Positions 17,867 to 28,545 of a stretch of 64,000 nt of DNA are shown piece by piece. Position 1 is the first letter of the stretch; each line of letters opens with the position of its first letter. The notes below the pieces were generated by a model. The model was given only the letters and a program-made list of their open reading frames with translations, did not search any database and was not told the DNA's origin. Both the position numbers and the translations under genes were made by a program. The DNA is from JAVJRN01 sp040218415 (GTDB lineage: Bacteria > Bacteroidota > Bacteroidia > Cytophagales > Cyclobacteriaceae), in contig JAVJRN010000041.1 of NCBI GenBank assembly GCA_040218415.1, forward strand, positions 68,174 through 132,173, written 5' to 3'.

Positions 17867-20800
17867 TTAGTCCTTTATATATAGTTTACCTTTTTCCAGA
17901 AGTGTTCCTGTTTTAGCTACTGTCAATTCGTAGATGTACATTCCTCCCTCAAAGTCGGCTAGTTTGTATTGCTTCAAAGTGCCCGCCTTTATTTGATAAT
18001 TCACTATTTTTTGTCCGGAAAGCCCAAACAAAACAAAACGAATATCTTCAGTATACTTTTGAGCGTCGATAGTCACCTGGTCGACAACAGGATTTGGATA
18101 AATACTGAGTCTATTTACAAGTAAAGTATTTAATACAGTAGACTGAAAGGATGTTCCATCGGATTTTCTTCCCGGAGAATATAGCGCTCCGCTTGCGTTG
18201 GCTATGGTCGAATGTTTGACGAATCCACCTGTGTAATCAGGATCTCGCGAAATCGATTGATTGTCCCCTGCTGAAGTACCATACTCTGTCTTTGCAGCGA
18301 TGGTTGACGAACTCGTGAAAATAGTGATTGTTTCTCCATTATCATCCAAATCTAAGCCGCCTTCCGAAGATAATTGAATCTGACTTCCACCAAAACTGCC
18401 CACAGGAATACCTCCACTGAAAACCACCAGGGCTTTGCCTGGTTCTAGCCGAGTACCAAAATCGAAAATATGCCTCACCTGTGTGCCATCATGAAATTCC
18501 CAACCGCTCATATCAATGGTAGTCTCCGAAATATTTACTATTTCTATAAACTCATCGGTAGAATCGTCGGTAATCCCATCGCCATTAGCATCACCTGCAG
18601 CTCCTCCAGCTGGATCGGCATGAATCTCATTAAAAGCCAATGGCACATCGTCATCTACAACTATTAATTCAAATGTAGCAGGTATTCCTGTTTTTGCCAG
18701 ATTTCCTCCTGTCACATTAATAATTTCCATGATAAACAATTCATCACCTTCTGCTTCCTCGTCATTTATCACCGATACAGTAACGGACTGATTTGCATCG
18801 CTCCCTGCCGGAAATGTTATTGTCTGTATAGAAAATGTAATGTCAGATTCATAGCCCACGGTTGAAATAATTACATCGGCTGTCGTAGCGTTCGTATCGT
18901 CAGGACGCACTATTTCCAATTCTATGGTCAAAGCATTTGTTGTATTTTCTCCGACACCTCCTGATGAACTGGCAAACTTCACCTCAGTCGCGGTGGCTAT
19001 AGCAAATGGAGTTCCATCGACTTTGGTTCCCGGCGATATTTCTCTGTCACCCAATGTTGGATGCGGAGAATAAGGTCCTGTTACGTCAGGAATTCTTGTG
19101 ATAGATTGTGCTCTAACCTGCCCACCATATGGAAATTCTAAAACTGTTTCTCCGCTGGTATTTCTAATGATAATAACATCTCCGGAGTTGGTAAGACCCA
19201 AACCTTGACTAGCTTGTGAGGCTAGTTGAACCTGTGAACCTCCGAAATCACCCTGCGGATTTCCTCCACCAAAAACCACGATAGCACCTCCGGCATTGAG
19301 TACAGTTCCTGCCGGAAAAACATGCCTCAGCGGATCAAAGGATGTCACCTGATCGTAAACTTTCCAACCACTAATATCCAGATCAGTGGACCCGGCATTT
19401 ACGAATTCAATAAACTCATCTTCTTCAAAATCAGCAGAACCATCGCCATTGGAATCTACGGTAGGTCGTCCGTCGGCAGAAGCATCCGCCCCTGCCGGCC
19501 AAGCCATGTACTCGTTAATCTCAAGTGACGAAGCGGCCAAGTCATTGTCTTGTATAATTAACTCATAGATAGTATTTGCACCCAGTTCAGCATTCACACC
19601 TCCGGCAAGATTTTTTAATTCAAACTGTAAAGTATCTGTTGGTTCAACATCCGCATCATCCGTGATCGTAATGGTTATAGACTGTGTAGTAGCACTCCCG
19701 GCAGGAAAAGTCAAAGTTTGCGTTGCAAAACTTTCGATATCGGTCGCAGAACCTTTCACTAATTCAATATCAACTGTTGTTGCATCACTACTGCTTGGCG
19801 TTGTGATTATAATATCAATTGATACTGGATCGTCTCCCTCTCTAGCAACTAAAGTCGATGAAGCGAATGAAACTACAGTTGCTTCCGGAACAATGAAAAA
19901 TGAGCCGTCGACCTTCAAGCCTGGAGAAAAAAGAGCTCCATTGGCTCCATTGGCGGTGCTATGAGCGACCATATTGGTTCCTGTAATATCAGGGTCAAGT
20001 GTCCATGACTGATCATTGTTGAAATCAGGTATGCTAAAAATGACCACTGTATCTTGGTTACTATCTACTATCCTTAGTTCTTCATTGGAATTGGTAATTC
20101 CCAAAGAGCCCGAAGAAGCAGTTTGCACTATACTACTTCCAAAAGTCCCTGTTGGAGCGCCTCCACCAAAAACGACTAATGCTCCTCCAGCAGGAATAAT
20201 ACTATTGTCAGGAAAAATATGTCTTACTAGCACCTGCGAGTTGGTATCCAATACTTGCCAACCAGAAACATCTAAGTTACTTACACCACTGTTCACAAAT
20301 TCAATAAACTCATCTTCTGACGCTGATCTGGTTCCATCTCCATTTGCATCGCCTGTGGCATCTCCCGCAGGGTCGGCATGTACCTCATTGATAATGAGAG
20401 TCGATGGCGGTTTCGTGCCAAATGAAGTACCATCCAATTTTTTACCAGGAGAATATAAAGCGCCATTGGTACCCGTAGCGGTACTATGTGCTACGAAATC
20501 ACCACTCACATCTGGGTCTCGCGACCATGACTGATTATTATTATAATCGAGAAAACCATGTACCAGCACAGTATCCATAGTGGCATTGACTACTCTAAGC
20601 TCTTCATTAGAATTACTAATACCTAAGGCACCTGATGTTGCAGTTTGGACAAGCCCTAACCCAAAATCACCTGTTGGAACACCGCCTCCAAAAACAACGA
20701 TAGCTCCACCTGGTTCTAATATCGTGTTGGCAGGAAAAACATGTCTTTGCAATACCTGAGAATTAGTATCTAACACTTGCCAGCCAGAAATATCCAAAGA

Positions 20801-22561
20801 AGAATTTCCAGCATTCACAAACTCAATAAATTCATCGTCGGATGCTGATCGGGTACCATCACCATTGGCATCTCCTGCAAGGTCAGCGGCCGGATCGGCA
20901 TGAATTTCATTAATTACAAGTTTTCCAAAATTACCAGCAGTTCCATCAATTTTAGTGCCCGGAGAAAAAAGCGCTCCACCCGAACCAGCTGCGGTAGAAT
21001 GTGCAACAAAATCCCCAGTAAAATCCGGATCACGGGTCCAGGACTGATCGTTGTTATAGTCCGCAACGCCGTGAATGATTACTGTGTCTAACAGTCTATT
21101 CACTATCCTTAGCTCCTCGTTGGTATTGGAAATACCCAAAGCACCAGTCGAAGCTATTTGAACAATACTTCCACCAAAATCACCCGTAGGCGTACCGCCA
21201 CCAAAAAGAACAATCATTCCTCCCGAAGGAACGATGGTATGAGCGGGAAAAATATGTCTCACCAAGACTTGCGAGTTGGTATCGAGCACCTGCCAACCAG
21301 AAATATCCAGTGGATAGTTTCCTGTATTGGCAAATTCAATAAATTCATCTTCTGAGGCTGATCGCGTTCCATCGCCATTGGCATCTCCTGTGAGATCGGA
21401 TGCTGGGTCGGCATGAATTTCATTGATGATCAGTTTTCCAAAATTATAAGGCGTACCGTCAGGTCGTGTGCCTGGAGAAAAAAGCGCCCCATTCGCCTCA
21501 GACAATCCTGAATGAATAGAGAAGTCTCCTGACAAATCTGGATTACGGTTAAATGATGCATCATCATTAAAATCCGCAAACCCTACAACTATTATTGTAT
21601 CTTCTAGCGCATTGACCACTAAAAGTTGCTCGTTAGTATTGCTTATACCTAAAGTACCTGAGGAAGCGACTTGAACGAGACTTCCTCCAAAATCCCCTGA
21701 GGGTGTCCCGCCTCCAAAAAGCACCATTGCACCTCCGGTTGGAATAACAGAATTAGCTGGAAAGATATGGCGTACAAGTACTTGAGAGTTCGTATCTAAA
21801 ACTTGCCAACCAGAAACATCAAGTGGACTATTTCCTATATTCAAAAATTCTATAAACTCATCTTCGGAAGCCGACCTTGCACCATCTCCATTCGCGTCTC
21901 CTGCAATGCCTGATGCAGGATCAGCGTGAATTTCATTGATCAATAATTTTCCAAAACTAAATGGAGTACCATCAGCTTTGGTTCCTGGAGAGAACAGTAA
22001 ACCTTCCGAAGTAAGTACCTCGGCATGACCAGCAAATTCTCCTGTCAACTCAGGTTCTCTGCTCCATGACATTTGCGTAACAGTATTTCCTATACCTGCC
22101 ACTAGAACCGTGTCATTGTTAAGATCAACCAATCGTAACTCTTCGTTTGAATTGGTAATGTTGAGTGAGCCAGTAGAAGCAGTTTGCACGATACTTCCTC
22201 CAAAATCTCCTGTGGGTTTTCCTCCACCAAATAATACCAATGCCGCTCCTGCAGGCACGACAGTATTGCTAGGGAATACGTGTCGCAGCGTTACCACGGA
22301 GTTGGTATCTAGCAATTGCCACCCCGATATATCTAAAGCATTTTGCGATATATTGACGAATTCGATGAACTCATCCTCAGATGCAGAGCGTGTGCCATCT
22401 CCGTTTGTATCTCCGGGCATTTCATTACCATTATTAGATGGTGGGTCAGCCATGATTTCGTTGATTACCAGACTTTGTCCAATACTAGAATATCCGATAA
22501 TGGTTAGCAGTAGTACCAAGCCAAATCTTAGCAAGGCCTTAGTTTCGTAATTTTTATGCAT
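17867..22561 (-). CDS. Giant secreted lamin-tail-domain / Calx-beta protein with T9SS sorting domain
   Basis: The ATG at 22561 gives 1564 residues and a good signal peptide (LVLLLTIIGYSSIGQS). There are seven lamin tail domains: five in tandem of about 172 residues each (to about residue 880), one between two Calx-beta domains (about 1005-1165) and one after the second (about 1280-1440). Each begins with a motif like INEIHADP and carries an acidic loop such as DANGDGTRSASEDEFIEF, resembling a calcium-binding DxNxDG loop. A type A sorting domain ends the protein (YPNPVVDQVTI onward). It is likely a cell-surface adhesive or scaffold protein. It lies 26 nt after susD in the same operon. Confidence 0.9.
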   Translation of the reverse strand: MHKNYETKALLRFGLVLLLTIIGYSSIGQSLVINEIMADPPSNNGNEMPGDTNGDGTRSASEDEFIEFVNISQNALDISGWQLLDTNSVVTLRHVFPSNTVVPAGAALVLFGGGKPTGDFGGSIVQTASTGSLNITNSNEELRLVDLNNDTVLVAGIGNTVTQMSWSREPELTGEFAGHAEVLTSEGLLFSPGTKADGTPFSFGKLLINEIHADPASGIAGDANGDGARSASEDEFIEFLNIGNSPLDVSGWQVLDTNSQVLVRHIFPANSVIPTGGAMVLFGGGTPSGDFGGSLVQVASSGTLGISNTNEQLLVVNALEDTIIVVGFADFNDDASFNRNPDLSGDFSIHSGLSEANGALFSPGTRPDGTPYNFGKLIINEIHADPASDLTGDANGDGTRSASEDEFIEFANTGNYPLDISGWQVLDTNSQVLVRHIFPAHTIVPSGGMIVLFGGGTPTGDFGGSIVQIASTGALGISNTNEELRIVNRLLDTVIIHGVADYNNDQSWTRDPDFTGDFVAHSTAAGSGGALFSPGTKIDGTAGNFGKLVINEIHADPAADLAGDANGDGTRSASDDEFIEFVNAGNSSLDISGWQVLDTNSQVLQRHVFPANTILEPGGAIVVFGGGVPTGDFGLGLVQTATSGALGISNSNEELRVVNATMDTVLVHGFLDYNNNQSWSRDPDVSGDFVAHSTATGTNGALYSPGKKLDGTSFGTKPPSTLIINEVHADPAGDATGDANGDGTRSASEDEFIEFVNSGVSNLDVSGWQVLDTNSQVLVRHIFPDNSIIPAGGALVVFGGGAPTGTFGSSIVQTASSGSLGITNSNEELRIVDSNQDTVVIFSIPDFNNDQSWTLDPDITGTNMVAHSTANGANGALFSPGLKVDGSFFIVPEATVVSFASSTLVAREGDDPVSIDIIITTPSSSDATTVDIELVKGSATDIESFATQTLTFPAGSATTQSITITITDDADVEPTDTLQFELKNLAGGVNAELGANTIYELIIQDNDLAASSLEINEYMAWPAGADASADGRPTVDSNGDGSADFEEDEFIEFVNAGSTDLDISGWKVYDQVTSFDPLRHVFPAGTVLNAGGAIVVFGGGNPQGDFGGSQVQLASQASQGLGLTNSGDVIIIRNTSGETVLEFPYGGQVRAQSITRIPDVTGPYSPHPTLGDREISPGTKVDGTPFAIATATEVKFASSSGGVGENTTNALTIELEIVRPDDTNATTADVIISTVGYESDITFSIQTITFPAGSDANQSVTVSVINDEEAEGDELFIMEIINVTGGNLAKTGIPATFELIVVDDDVPLAFNEIHADPAGGAAGDANGDGITDDSTDEFIEIVNISETTIDMSGWEFHDGTQVRHIFDFGTRLEPGKALVVFSGGIPVGSFGGSQIQLSSEGGLDLDDNGETITIFTSSSTIAAKTEYGTSAGDNQSISRDPDYTGGFVKHSTIANASGALYSPGRKSDGTSFQSTVLNTLLVNRLSIYPNPVVDQVTIDAQKYTEDIRFVLFGLSGQKIVNYQIKAGTLKQYKLADFEGGMYIYELTVAKTGTLLEKGKLYIKD
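19920..22470 (-). repeat. Five tandem coding repeats of about 520 bp (lamin tail domains)
   Basis: The recurring minus-strand motif coding for GDANGDGTRSASEDEF appears around 20330, 20850, 21365, 21885 and 22390, a period of roughly 510-520 bp. The copies are similar but not identical at DNA level, so this is an old internal duplication under selection, not recent expansion. Confidence 0.85.
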
Positions 22562-22587
22562 AGAAGTAAATTTAATTGTAGGTTGAT

Positions 22588-23997
22588 TTAGTAGGCCCAA
22601 AGCTTATTATCCAATAAATGGCCACCTTGGTTTTGTTTGGCGATTTCAACGTTTTGATTGTTTGCGTTGCGCTCACTAATTGGATATAAATATCTTCGAG
22701 GGATTATTTTGCTTGAATTAAAACTCTCGCTAGCTTCAGGATTGGGTATGAGTGCAGGATATCCCGTTCGGCGATAATCTACCCAAGCCTCTATTGTGCC
22801 CTGTCCGAACATGGCCACATATTTTTCCTGCATAATTATGGCGAGCTTTTCTTCGTCAGTACTAACTGTTGATAGGTTAGCATTTGCTTCCAAATAAGTC
22901 ATTATAGCGGTATCATCTATTCCCATGATCTCCATGTTTGCTCTGATCGCACTATTGAGCTGCGATTGAGCAGAGTTGAGAATTCCGAGTCTTAAATTGG
23001 CTTCAGCTCTGATAAATAATAACTCGCTATAGCTAATCAGTGGCATAGGTGAGTTATATTGCCCCCAATATAGATCAGTGAGATCATCGCCAGGATCTGC
23101 CGCATCATACAAGACATAGCTACCATTTTTAAGACGTGTGTAATAATCTTTGCGTGGATCTGACTTGGTATCTAAAACACCTAACAAGTAGTCATTCACA
23201 ACCAATTGATTGGGTCTATCCGTACCGAAATAGGCAATTGGGTTTGCTTCATTGAGCACTGCTCCAAAAGGAAAACTAGGTTCTACCTCATTACTGTAAA
23301 TTGTGCCACCGCTTAGAGATTGTAGCGCTTTTGCGGAAGCTTCTGAGTCATGTACTACCAAATGCATATAATATCGCGCCTTCAGTGCACGTGCCGTACC
23401 GAGCCATAAGGCACGATTCCCACCATATATTAGGTCATCAACGCCTGGATTATTCTCGCCAGCATCCAAATTGAAATCAACTATGGCATTATCGAGCAAC
23501 TGTTGTATCTGCTCATAAAGTTCCTCCTGATTGTCATAACTAGGTGTCATATTACTTTGTCCTTGAAAAGCATCTAAGTATGGAGCATCGCCCCAAAACG
23601 AGGTGATAATCCCTAGATTTATGGCCATTAATACCCGTGCAATTCCACTGTAGTAAGGAATATTTTCAGTTTCGGCTTTTTCCAAAATAATTTGACAATC
23701 CTTCATTGCTCCCGCATACAAGCCTGTCGCCCAAAAATCATCCATCGCATTTTCATCGATGAGGTAAGTATTATATCCTAAAGTTTGATTGTCAATTCCA
23801 TTAAAATGCTGAATAACCACGCCCGTAATTCTTGCACCTACTGAGCCTAGGTTTCTTGCTGTCTGAGCCTGTGCCGTAGGTAGTATTTGTCTTACTGGCA
23901 CATCACTTAGTCGTGAGGGGTCAACATTAGTTGTCCCAAAATCACAAGATGCCAGTGTAGAAATAATTATTGTTAGTGTTATTATCGTATTTCTCAT
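22588..23997 (-). CDS. SusD/RagB-like outer-membrane lipoprotein (SusD-like_2 type)
   Basis: A 469-residue lipoprotein (lipobox LASC, Cys about residue 18). SusD proteins form the extracellular lid on a SusC channel and bind the ligand. Typical features are the N-terminal helices after NVDPSRLSDVPVRQILPTAQ, the segment YNSPMPLISYSELLFIRAEANLRLG near two thirds, and the C-terminal WVDYRRTGYPAL and IIPRRYLYPISERN. This is the SusD-like_2 subfamily, which often goes with peptide or other non-glycan substrates. Its ATG overlaps the susC stop by 4 nt. Confidence 0.95.
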   Translation of the reverse strand: MRNTIITLTIIISTLASCDFGTTNVDPSRLSDVPVRQILPTAQAQTARNLGSVGARITGVVIQHFNGIDNQTLGYNTYLIDENAMDDFWATGLYAGAMKDCQIILEKAETENIPYYSGIARVLMAINLGIITSFWGDAPYLDAFQGQSNMTPSYDNQEELYEQIQQLLDNAIVDFNLDAGENNPGVDDLIYGGNRALWLGTARALKARYYMHLVVHDSEASAKALQSLSGGTIYSNEVEPSFPFGAVLNEANPIAYFGTDRPNQLVVNDYLLGVLDTKSDPRKDYYTRLKNGSYVLYDAADPGDDLTDLYWGQYNSPMPLISYSELLFIRAEANLRLGILNSAQSQLNSAIRANMEIMGIDDTAIMTYLEANANLSTVSTDEEKLAIIMQEKYVAMFGQGTIEAWVDYRRTGYPALIPNPEASESFNSSKIIPRRYLYPISERNANNQNVEIAKQNQGGHLLDNKLWAY

Positions 23998-26900
23998 TTT
24001 AAAACAACTTTAAGTGCAAGTCCATAGCTTCTGGTATTTGGTAGGTTGAAATAGTCCCAGCCAAGGGCATTGGAAGTTCCCCTCAAATTAGTCTCAGGAT
24101 CTACGCCTTTGTAATCCGTTTTTAGGTAGAGATTTCTACCATACGCAGAAATATTGATGGACTGAAAAGTATTATTTCGTTGGAACATTTTTTCTGAAAA
24201 AGTGTAGCCCAATGTGATTTCCCGCAGGCGAACCCAAGAAGCATCTTCGATATAATCCTCAGCTAATCCAAGTAGTGACCCTGCTTTTCTCCATTTTATG
24301 CCACTCATTCCAAAAGCTGGATTGGCAAAATCCACAGCCACTTCGTTTTCCTGACCATCTTGTGTCACTCCATCAAATACATAGCCTTTTACCTCCCTTA
24401 AGTCGCCAGATTCCTTCGAAGTACCTAAGTAGTCCATCGCTCCTTTGGTACCATTCCATACATCGCCTCCTTGTCTGATATCCCAAAGCATGGAAAAATC
24501 AAATCCTCTGTAGGATATGTAGTTGCTAACTCCTGAAAGCCAGTCGGGATTTGGATCCCCAATGACATCTTGCACTGGACTGATTAGTGGCCATCCGTCT
24601 GATCCGATGATCATCCTGCCTTCCTCATTTCTACTGTACATTGTTCCTCGAAAAGCCCCAAATGGTTGACCTACCAATGCGACAGAAGAAATAGCGGAGA
24701 ATTCTGCTAGGTTTATCCCATCATTTGGCAGAGAGGTAACCATGGATCGATTTCTTGTAAAATTGACATTCATGTTCCAAGAAAAATCCCGCTTTTCTAC
24801 AACCTGTAAGTCCATAGTCAACTCGATTCCCTTATTCTCAAATTCGCCAGAGTTAATGGTAATGGCGGTATAACCTGTTGCCGCAGAGATCGGCGCTGCT
24901 AGAATTTGATTCTTCGTAATTGCTGAATAATAGGTGAAATCAATTCCTAAGCGTCCTCCAAGAGTACGAATTTCAGTTCCTATTTCAGTAGTAGTCGTCA
25001 GCTCATGCGTAAGTGCATTATTGGCCAAAAGGCCTCCCCGCTCAAAGGCATTCAAACCAAATGCAGGAAACTGGTTGGCTGATAATAGTCCATCACCATC
25101 CACACTCGCATTAGAATAATAGCTATCGGTAACGAAAGAACCAGTAGCAGACCCAACCTGACCATAAGAGAACCTTAACTTTGCATATGACAGATACTTA
25201 GACTTTGTTAACTTAAGTGGTTCGGAAATATCAATGGCAACATTAGCCGCAGGATAGAAAAAGGAATTGTTACTTTTTGGAAGGGTAGACGACCAGTCAT
25301 TTCTCCCAGAAAATCCAAGAAATAAAAAGTCTCTGAAACTAAAACTTATATTCGTATATGCCCCAAAGAATTTTTCCTGAACCGTATAGCTCTCATCGGT
25401 AAGCACTGTCTGCGTGTTACTAATGTTATAAAAACCTTGAACCGACATACCATATCCTTCCGAAGATCTATTGAATCGTTGGTTATAGAAATAATTGTGA
25501 CCAATTGTTGCGTCAATAGTGAAGTCTCCTAAGGTTTTGTAAGCTGTGAGTATCAAATCAGAATTAATGACATCTGAGAATACACTCACCTGATCGACTC
25601 TTCCTACTGGTTCGGAGGATGAGTTAATATCCCACGCCAGTTTTCTAACATCCGAATACTGGTCTATTCCAACTTTGTAAGAAGCTTTAAGCCAATCAGA
25701 AAAGGTGTAAGAGAGATTAATATTCCCAATTAGCCTATTGACATTATCTTCAAAAGGATTTCGGTTGACCGACCAATAAGGATTATCAAAATTACCATTT
25801 CCTCGATAAGAACGTTGTTCTCCATTAGGTAATATGTGGGTAATTGCGCTATTTCCAGCCTCACGCCCTGCGAGTCCGTTCCCTATATCAAATGTTGGCG
25901 TATTTCTAAAAACTCCGACCGTAACACCTGATCGATTAGAGCCTCTTTGTGCCCTGTCTCCACCCGAGTTGATGTAAGTAGCACTTACGCCTGCCGATAA
26001 TCTCTCAGATATCTTCATATCTAAATTTGACTTGATCGATAGTCTACTAAAATCCGTATTCGGGACAATACCCGTCTGACGAAAATGCCCTGCCGAAAAG
26101 TAATATTTGACAGCATCAGTACCGCCTATCACAGACACATTATTATCCTGAGTAACGCCTTTTACCCAAAAGGTACTATTTGCATCATATGCATTGGCTG
26201 GCATGCCATTCCCTGCCCCTAATGGAACTAGTCTCCCATTATTGTCATATGGATAATTAGTGTCTCCATCAAATTCAAGCTCACTGATGAGCGGCCCCCA
26301 AGAGTTTTGCTCGGTTGTTTCTGGTCCACGATACAACCACTCGCCAGCCTGAGCGATACCCTGAGCGTACTTTTTCTGCATAGGCGGCAATTTGTTTACT
26401 TCACTTACACCATAAGCTGATGTAAGTGTGACGGTTGGGGCTCCCGTTTTACCTCTTTTGGTGTTAATCATAATTACGCCATTCGCCCCGCGACTTCCAT
26501 AAAGAACGGTAGCTGATGGTCCTTTCAAAATTGTGATTTTGGCAATGTCATTGGGGTTGATATCTATGGCTCTGTTTGATACATCCACACTAGCAATTCC
26601 ATTACCAGTAGAAGAGTTGTTAACAGGAACTCCATCGATAACGTAGAGTGGCTCATTTCCTCCCGTGATACTCCTACTGCCTCTTATCCGCACAGAAGCT
26701 GAAGCGCCTGGTGAACCCGAAGAGGTTGTTACCTGCACTCCTGCAGCTTTGGCACTCAGCGCACTTGAAATATTGGTCTCTCTAGATTTTAGAATATCTT
26801 CTGTATCTACATTTTCAATTGAATATCCTAGTTGCCGCTTGTCGGACTCAGTACCCGTAGCAGTAATGACAACTTCGGATAGTTGCTTTGTGTCGAGTTT

Positions 26901-27452
26901 CATCACAATATCCAACTCGGTCACATTTCCTACCATTTGTTCTACGGTGACAAACCCAATAGAGGAAAAAACAAGTACTGATTCTGGTGATGGCAACTTG
27001 ATGGAATAATTTCCATCAAAGTCAGTAACGACTCCAGTTGCTGTCCCTTTGACGCTAACAGTGACTCCTGGAATAGAAAGATTATCCTCTTGGGAAATAA
27101 CCCTACCAGAGACTGTGATATCTTGAACATTCGTTCGAGCTTTCACTACTGCGTAAGTATTTTCCCTTAAAATCTGATAATCGAGACCCACAGGAACTAG
27201 CAGCGCTTCAAGTTTTTCTTCTATTCCTGGGATACCTATGAGTATGGTTGGGTCAATTTCTAATCCACGAACAAGGGCTGGTTCATAAACTATGTAAATG
27301 TTGTTTTCCTTTCTTAGCTGCTCTAAAAAACCAATCAAATCGGTTCCTCGAGTTTGATTCATTGAGACTGATTGGCTTGCAGTGACTTTGACAGACACAG
27401 CTAAGCATAATAGTAAAATGAATGAAAGCTTTCTGATAAAATTTTTACTCAT
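23994..27452 (-). CDS. SusC/RagA family TonB-dependent receptor with N-terminal STN domain
   Basis: A 1152-residue outer-membrane transporter. Signal peptide (FILLLCLAVSVKVTAS), then an STN (secretin/TonB N-terminal) domain at about residues 35-105 of the type that contacts a FecR anti-sigma factor, then a carboxypeptidase-regulatory-like domain (VSGRVISQEDNLSIPGVTVSV, about 113-200), plug (SVRIRGSRSITGGNEPLYVIDGVP) and a 22-strand barrel ending NLPNTRSYGLALKVVLK. The STN domain together with the sigma/FecR genes just upstream indicates substrate-induced trans-envelope signalling. It is 12 nt after fecR. The substrate is probably peptide-like, given the M14 peptidase in the operon. Confidence 0.97.
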   Translation of the reverse strand: MSKNFIRKLSFILLLCLAVSVKVTASQSVSMNQTRGTDLIGFLEQLRKENNIYIVYEPALVRGLEIDPTILIGIPGIEEKLEALLVPVGLDYQILRENTYAVVKARTNVQDITVSGRVISQEDNLSIPGVTVSVKGTATGVVTDFDGNYSIKLPSPESVLVFSSIGFVTVEQMVGNVTELDIVMKLDTKQLSEVVITATGTESDKRQLGYSIENVDTEDILKSRETNISSALSAKAAGVQVTTSSGSPGASASVRIRGSRSITGGNEPLYVIDGVPVNNSSTGNGIASVDVSNRAIDINPNDIAKITILKGPSATVLYGSRGANGVIMINTKRGKTGAPTVTLTSAYGVSEVNKLPPMQKKYAQGIAQAGEWLYRGPETTEQNSWGPLISELEFDGDTNYPYDNNGRLVPLGAGNGMPANAYDANSTFWVKGVTQDNNVSVIGGTDAVKYYFSAGHFRQTGIVPNTDFSRLSIKSNLDMKISERLSAGVSATYINSGGDRAQRGSNRSGVTVGVFRNTPTFDIGNGLAGREAGNSAITHILPNGEQRSYRGNGNFDNPYWSVNRNPFEDNVNRLIGNINLSYTFSDWLKASYKVGIDQYSDVRKLAWDINSSSEPVGRVDQVSVFSDVINSDLILTAYKTLGDFTIDATIGHNYFYNQRFNRSSEGYGMSVQGFYNISNTQTVLTDESYTVQEKFFGAYTNISFSFRDFLFLGFSGRNDWSSTLPKSNNSFFYPAANVAIDISEPLKLTKSKYLSYAKLRFSYGQVGSATGSFVTDSYYSNASVDGDGLLSANQFPAFGLNAFERGGLLANNALTHELTTTTEIGTEIRTLGGRLGIDFTYYSAITKNQILAAPISAATGYTAITINSGEFENKGIELTMDLQVVEKRDFSWNMNVNFTRNRSMVTSLPNDGINLAEFSAISSVALVGQPFGAFRGTMYSRNEEGRMIIGSDGWPLISPVQDVIGDPNPDWLSGVSNYISYRGFDFSMLWDIRQGGDVWNGTKGAMDYLGTSKESGDLREVKGYVFDGVTQDGQENEVAVDFANPAFGMSGIKWRKAGSLLGLAEDYIEDASWVRLREITLGYTFSEKMFQRNNTFQSINISAYGRNLYLKTDYKGVDPETNLRGTSNALGWDYFNLPNTRSYGLALKVVLK

Positions 27453-27464
27453 ATGGCGCTTCTG

Positions 27465-28457
27465 TTATGGACTATTTTTGGTTATCAAGATGGCGTCTCC
27501 TGATTTGGAAATATTTAGATCTAATGTCACCTCTAATGCTTTTAGCAGCAATTCAAGATTCCCATTTGGCATCTCTCCGGCTAGCATCTTATTTTTGATA
27601 TCATCTGCCAGATATACTGACACTCCATACTGAGCTTCGATTAAGTCCGCAACCACGGTTAAAGATCTATTATCAAAGACAAGGTTATTTCTAAGCCAGG
27701 CGTCATAATGAGACACATTTACTTCTCGTACGGCTAATGATCCAGACTTGTCAACTATAGCTAACTGGCCTGGTTTCATGATTTGATTCTCTTTTGAACT
27801 GCTCAGGCGGATCTTTCCTTCGCTGAGCATTACCTCAGTAGATGTGGCGCTCATATTGATATTAAATTTTGTACCTAGCACTTCCACATTAAAATCGTTG
27901 GAATGAACAACAAATCGGTCTTTTCCCTTAGTTTTGGAAATTTGGAAGTAAGCCTCTCCGTTATCTAACCATACGGCTCTATTTTCTTTATCCCATTCGT
28001 CGTAAGTCCTTAAAGTTGAATTGGCATTAAGCGTGATTTGACTACCGTCAGGTAAAACGATCTCTTTCTTTTGACCATAGCCTGTCTGATATGTGACATA
28101 GTTTCCTCCTTGAAAATGAATGACCAGCCAAGTCAAACAAATAAAAAGGACAGAAAAGGCCACCGCAAAAGACAATTTCTTGAATATCGGTGCTTTTGGT
28201 TTAGTAGGGTTTATGCGGTGGTTTAGATCATTCCATGCTATATCAACTTTCCTAGGATCTACTTCAGCCTCTGTTCTTGAAAGTGTTAAAATAGCCAGCT
28301 TGGCGTGATTCATTAATTCACGCATATCAGCGCTGGACGCATATCTTACGTTCCACATATGGTCTTCATCGATGGTTCCAATGGACTTGGCCCATCGCTG
28401 AAATGATTCATCAGAAATAAGGTCTTCTAAGTTGTAAGCTTCGAAATTGAAATTCAT
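27465..28457 (-). CDS. FecR family anti-sigma factor
   Basis: A 330-residue single-pass inner-membrane protein. The cytoplasmic N-terminus (about 90 residues, SIGTIDEDHMWNVRYAS) should bind the sigma factor; a transmembrane helix (LSFAVAFSVLFICLTWLVIHF) follows at about 90-112. The periplasmic part has the FecR domain (YGQKKEIVLPDGSQITLNA, WLDNGEAYFQISK, FNVEVLGTKFNI) and a C-terminal DUF4974 domain (VFDNRSLTVVADLIEAQYGV). It should transmit the signal from the STN domain of the adjacent SusC to the ECF sigma factor encoded just upstream. Confidence 0.96.
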   Translation of the reverse strand: MNFNFEAYNLEDLISDESFQRWAKSIGTIDEDHMWNVRYASSADMRELMNHAKLAILTLSRTEAEVDPRKVDIAWNDLNHRINPTKPKAPIFKKLSFAVAFSVLFICLTWLVIHFQGGNYVTYQTGYGQKKEIVLPDGSQITLNANSTLRTYDEWDKENRAVWLDNGEAYFQISKTKGKDRFVVHSNDFNVEVLGTKFNINMSATSTEVMLSEGKIRLSSSKENQIMKPGQLAIVDKSGSLAVREVNVSHYDAWLRNNLVFDNRSLTVVADLIEAQYGVSVYLADDIKNKMLAGEMPNGNLELLLKALEVTLDLNISKSGDAILITKNSP

Positions 28458-28545
28458 AAAAAAACTGATTTAAGGCTTTTGAATAGAGAGACTGGTCAGT
28501 CCTCTTTTTGTACTGTGTAATTGAATTTTTTTTTTTACTTTTTTT

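Noticed and set aside
20016..20534. 172-residue rightward frame inside the giant lamin-tail gene
   Set aside because: It is the complement of a repetitive coding region with strong protein homology on the other strand; several similar frames recur with each repeat.
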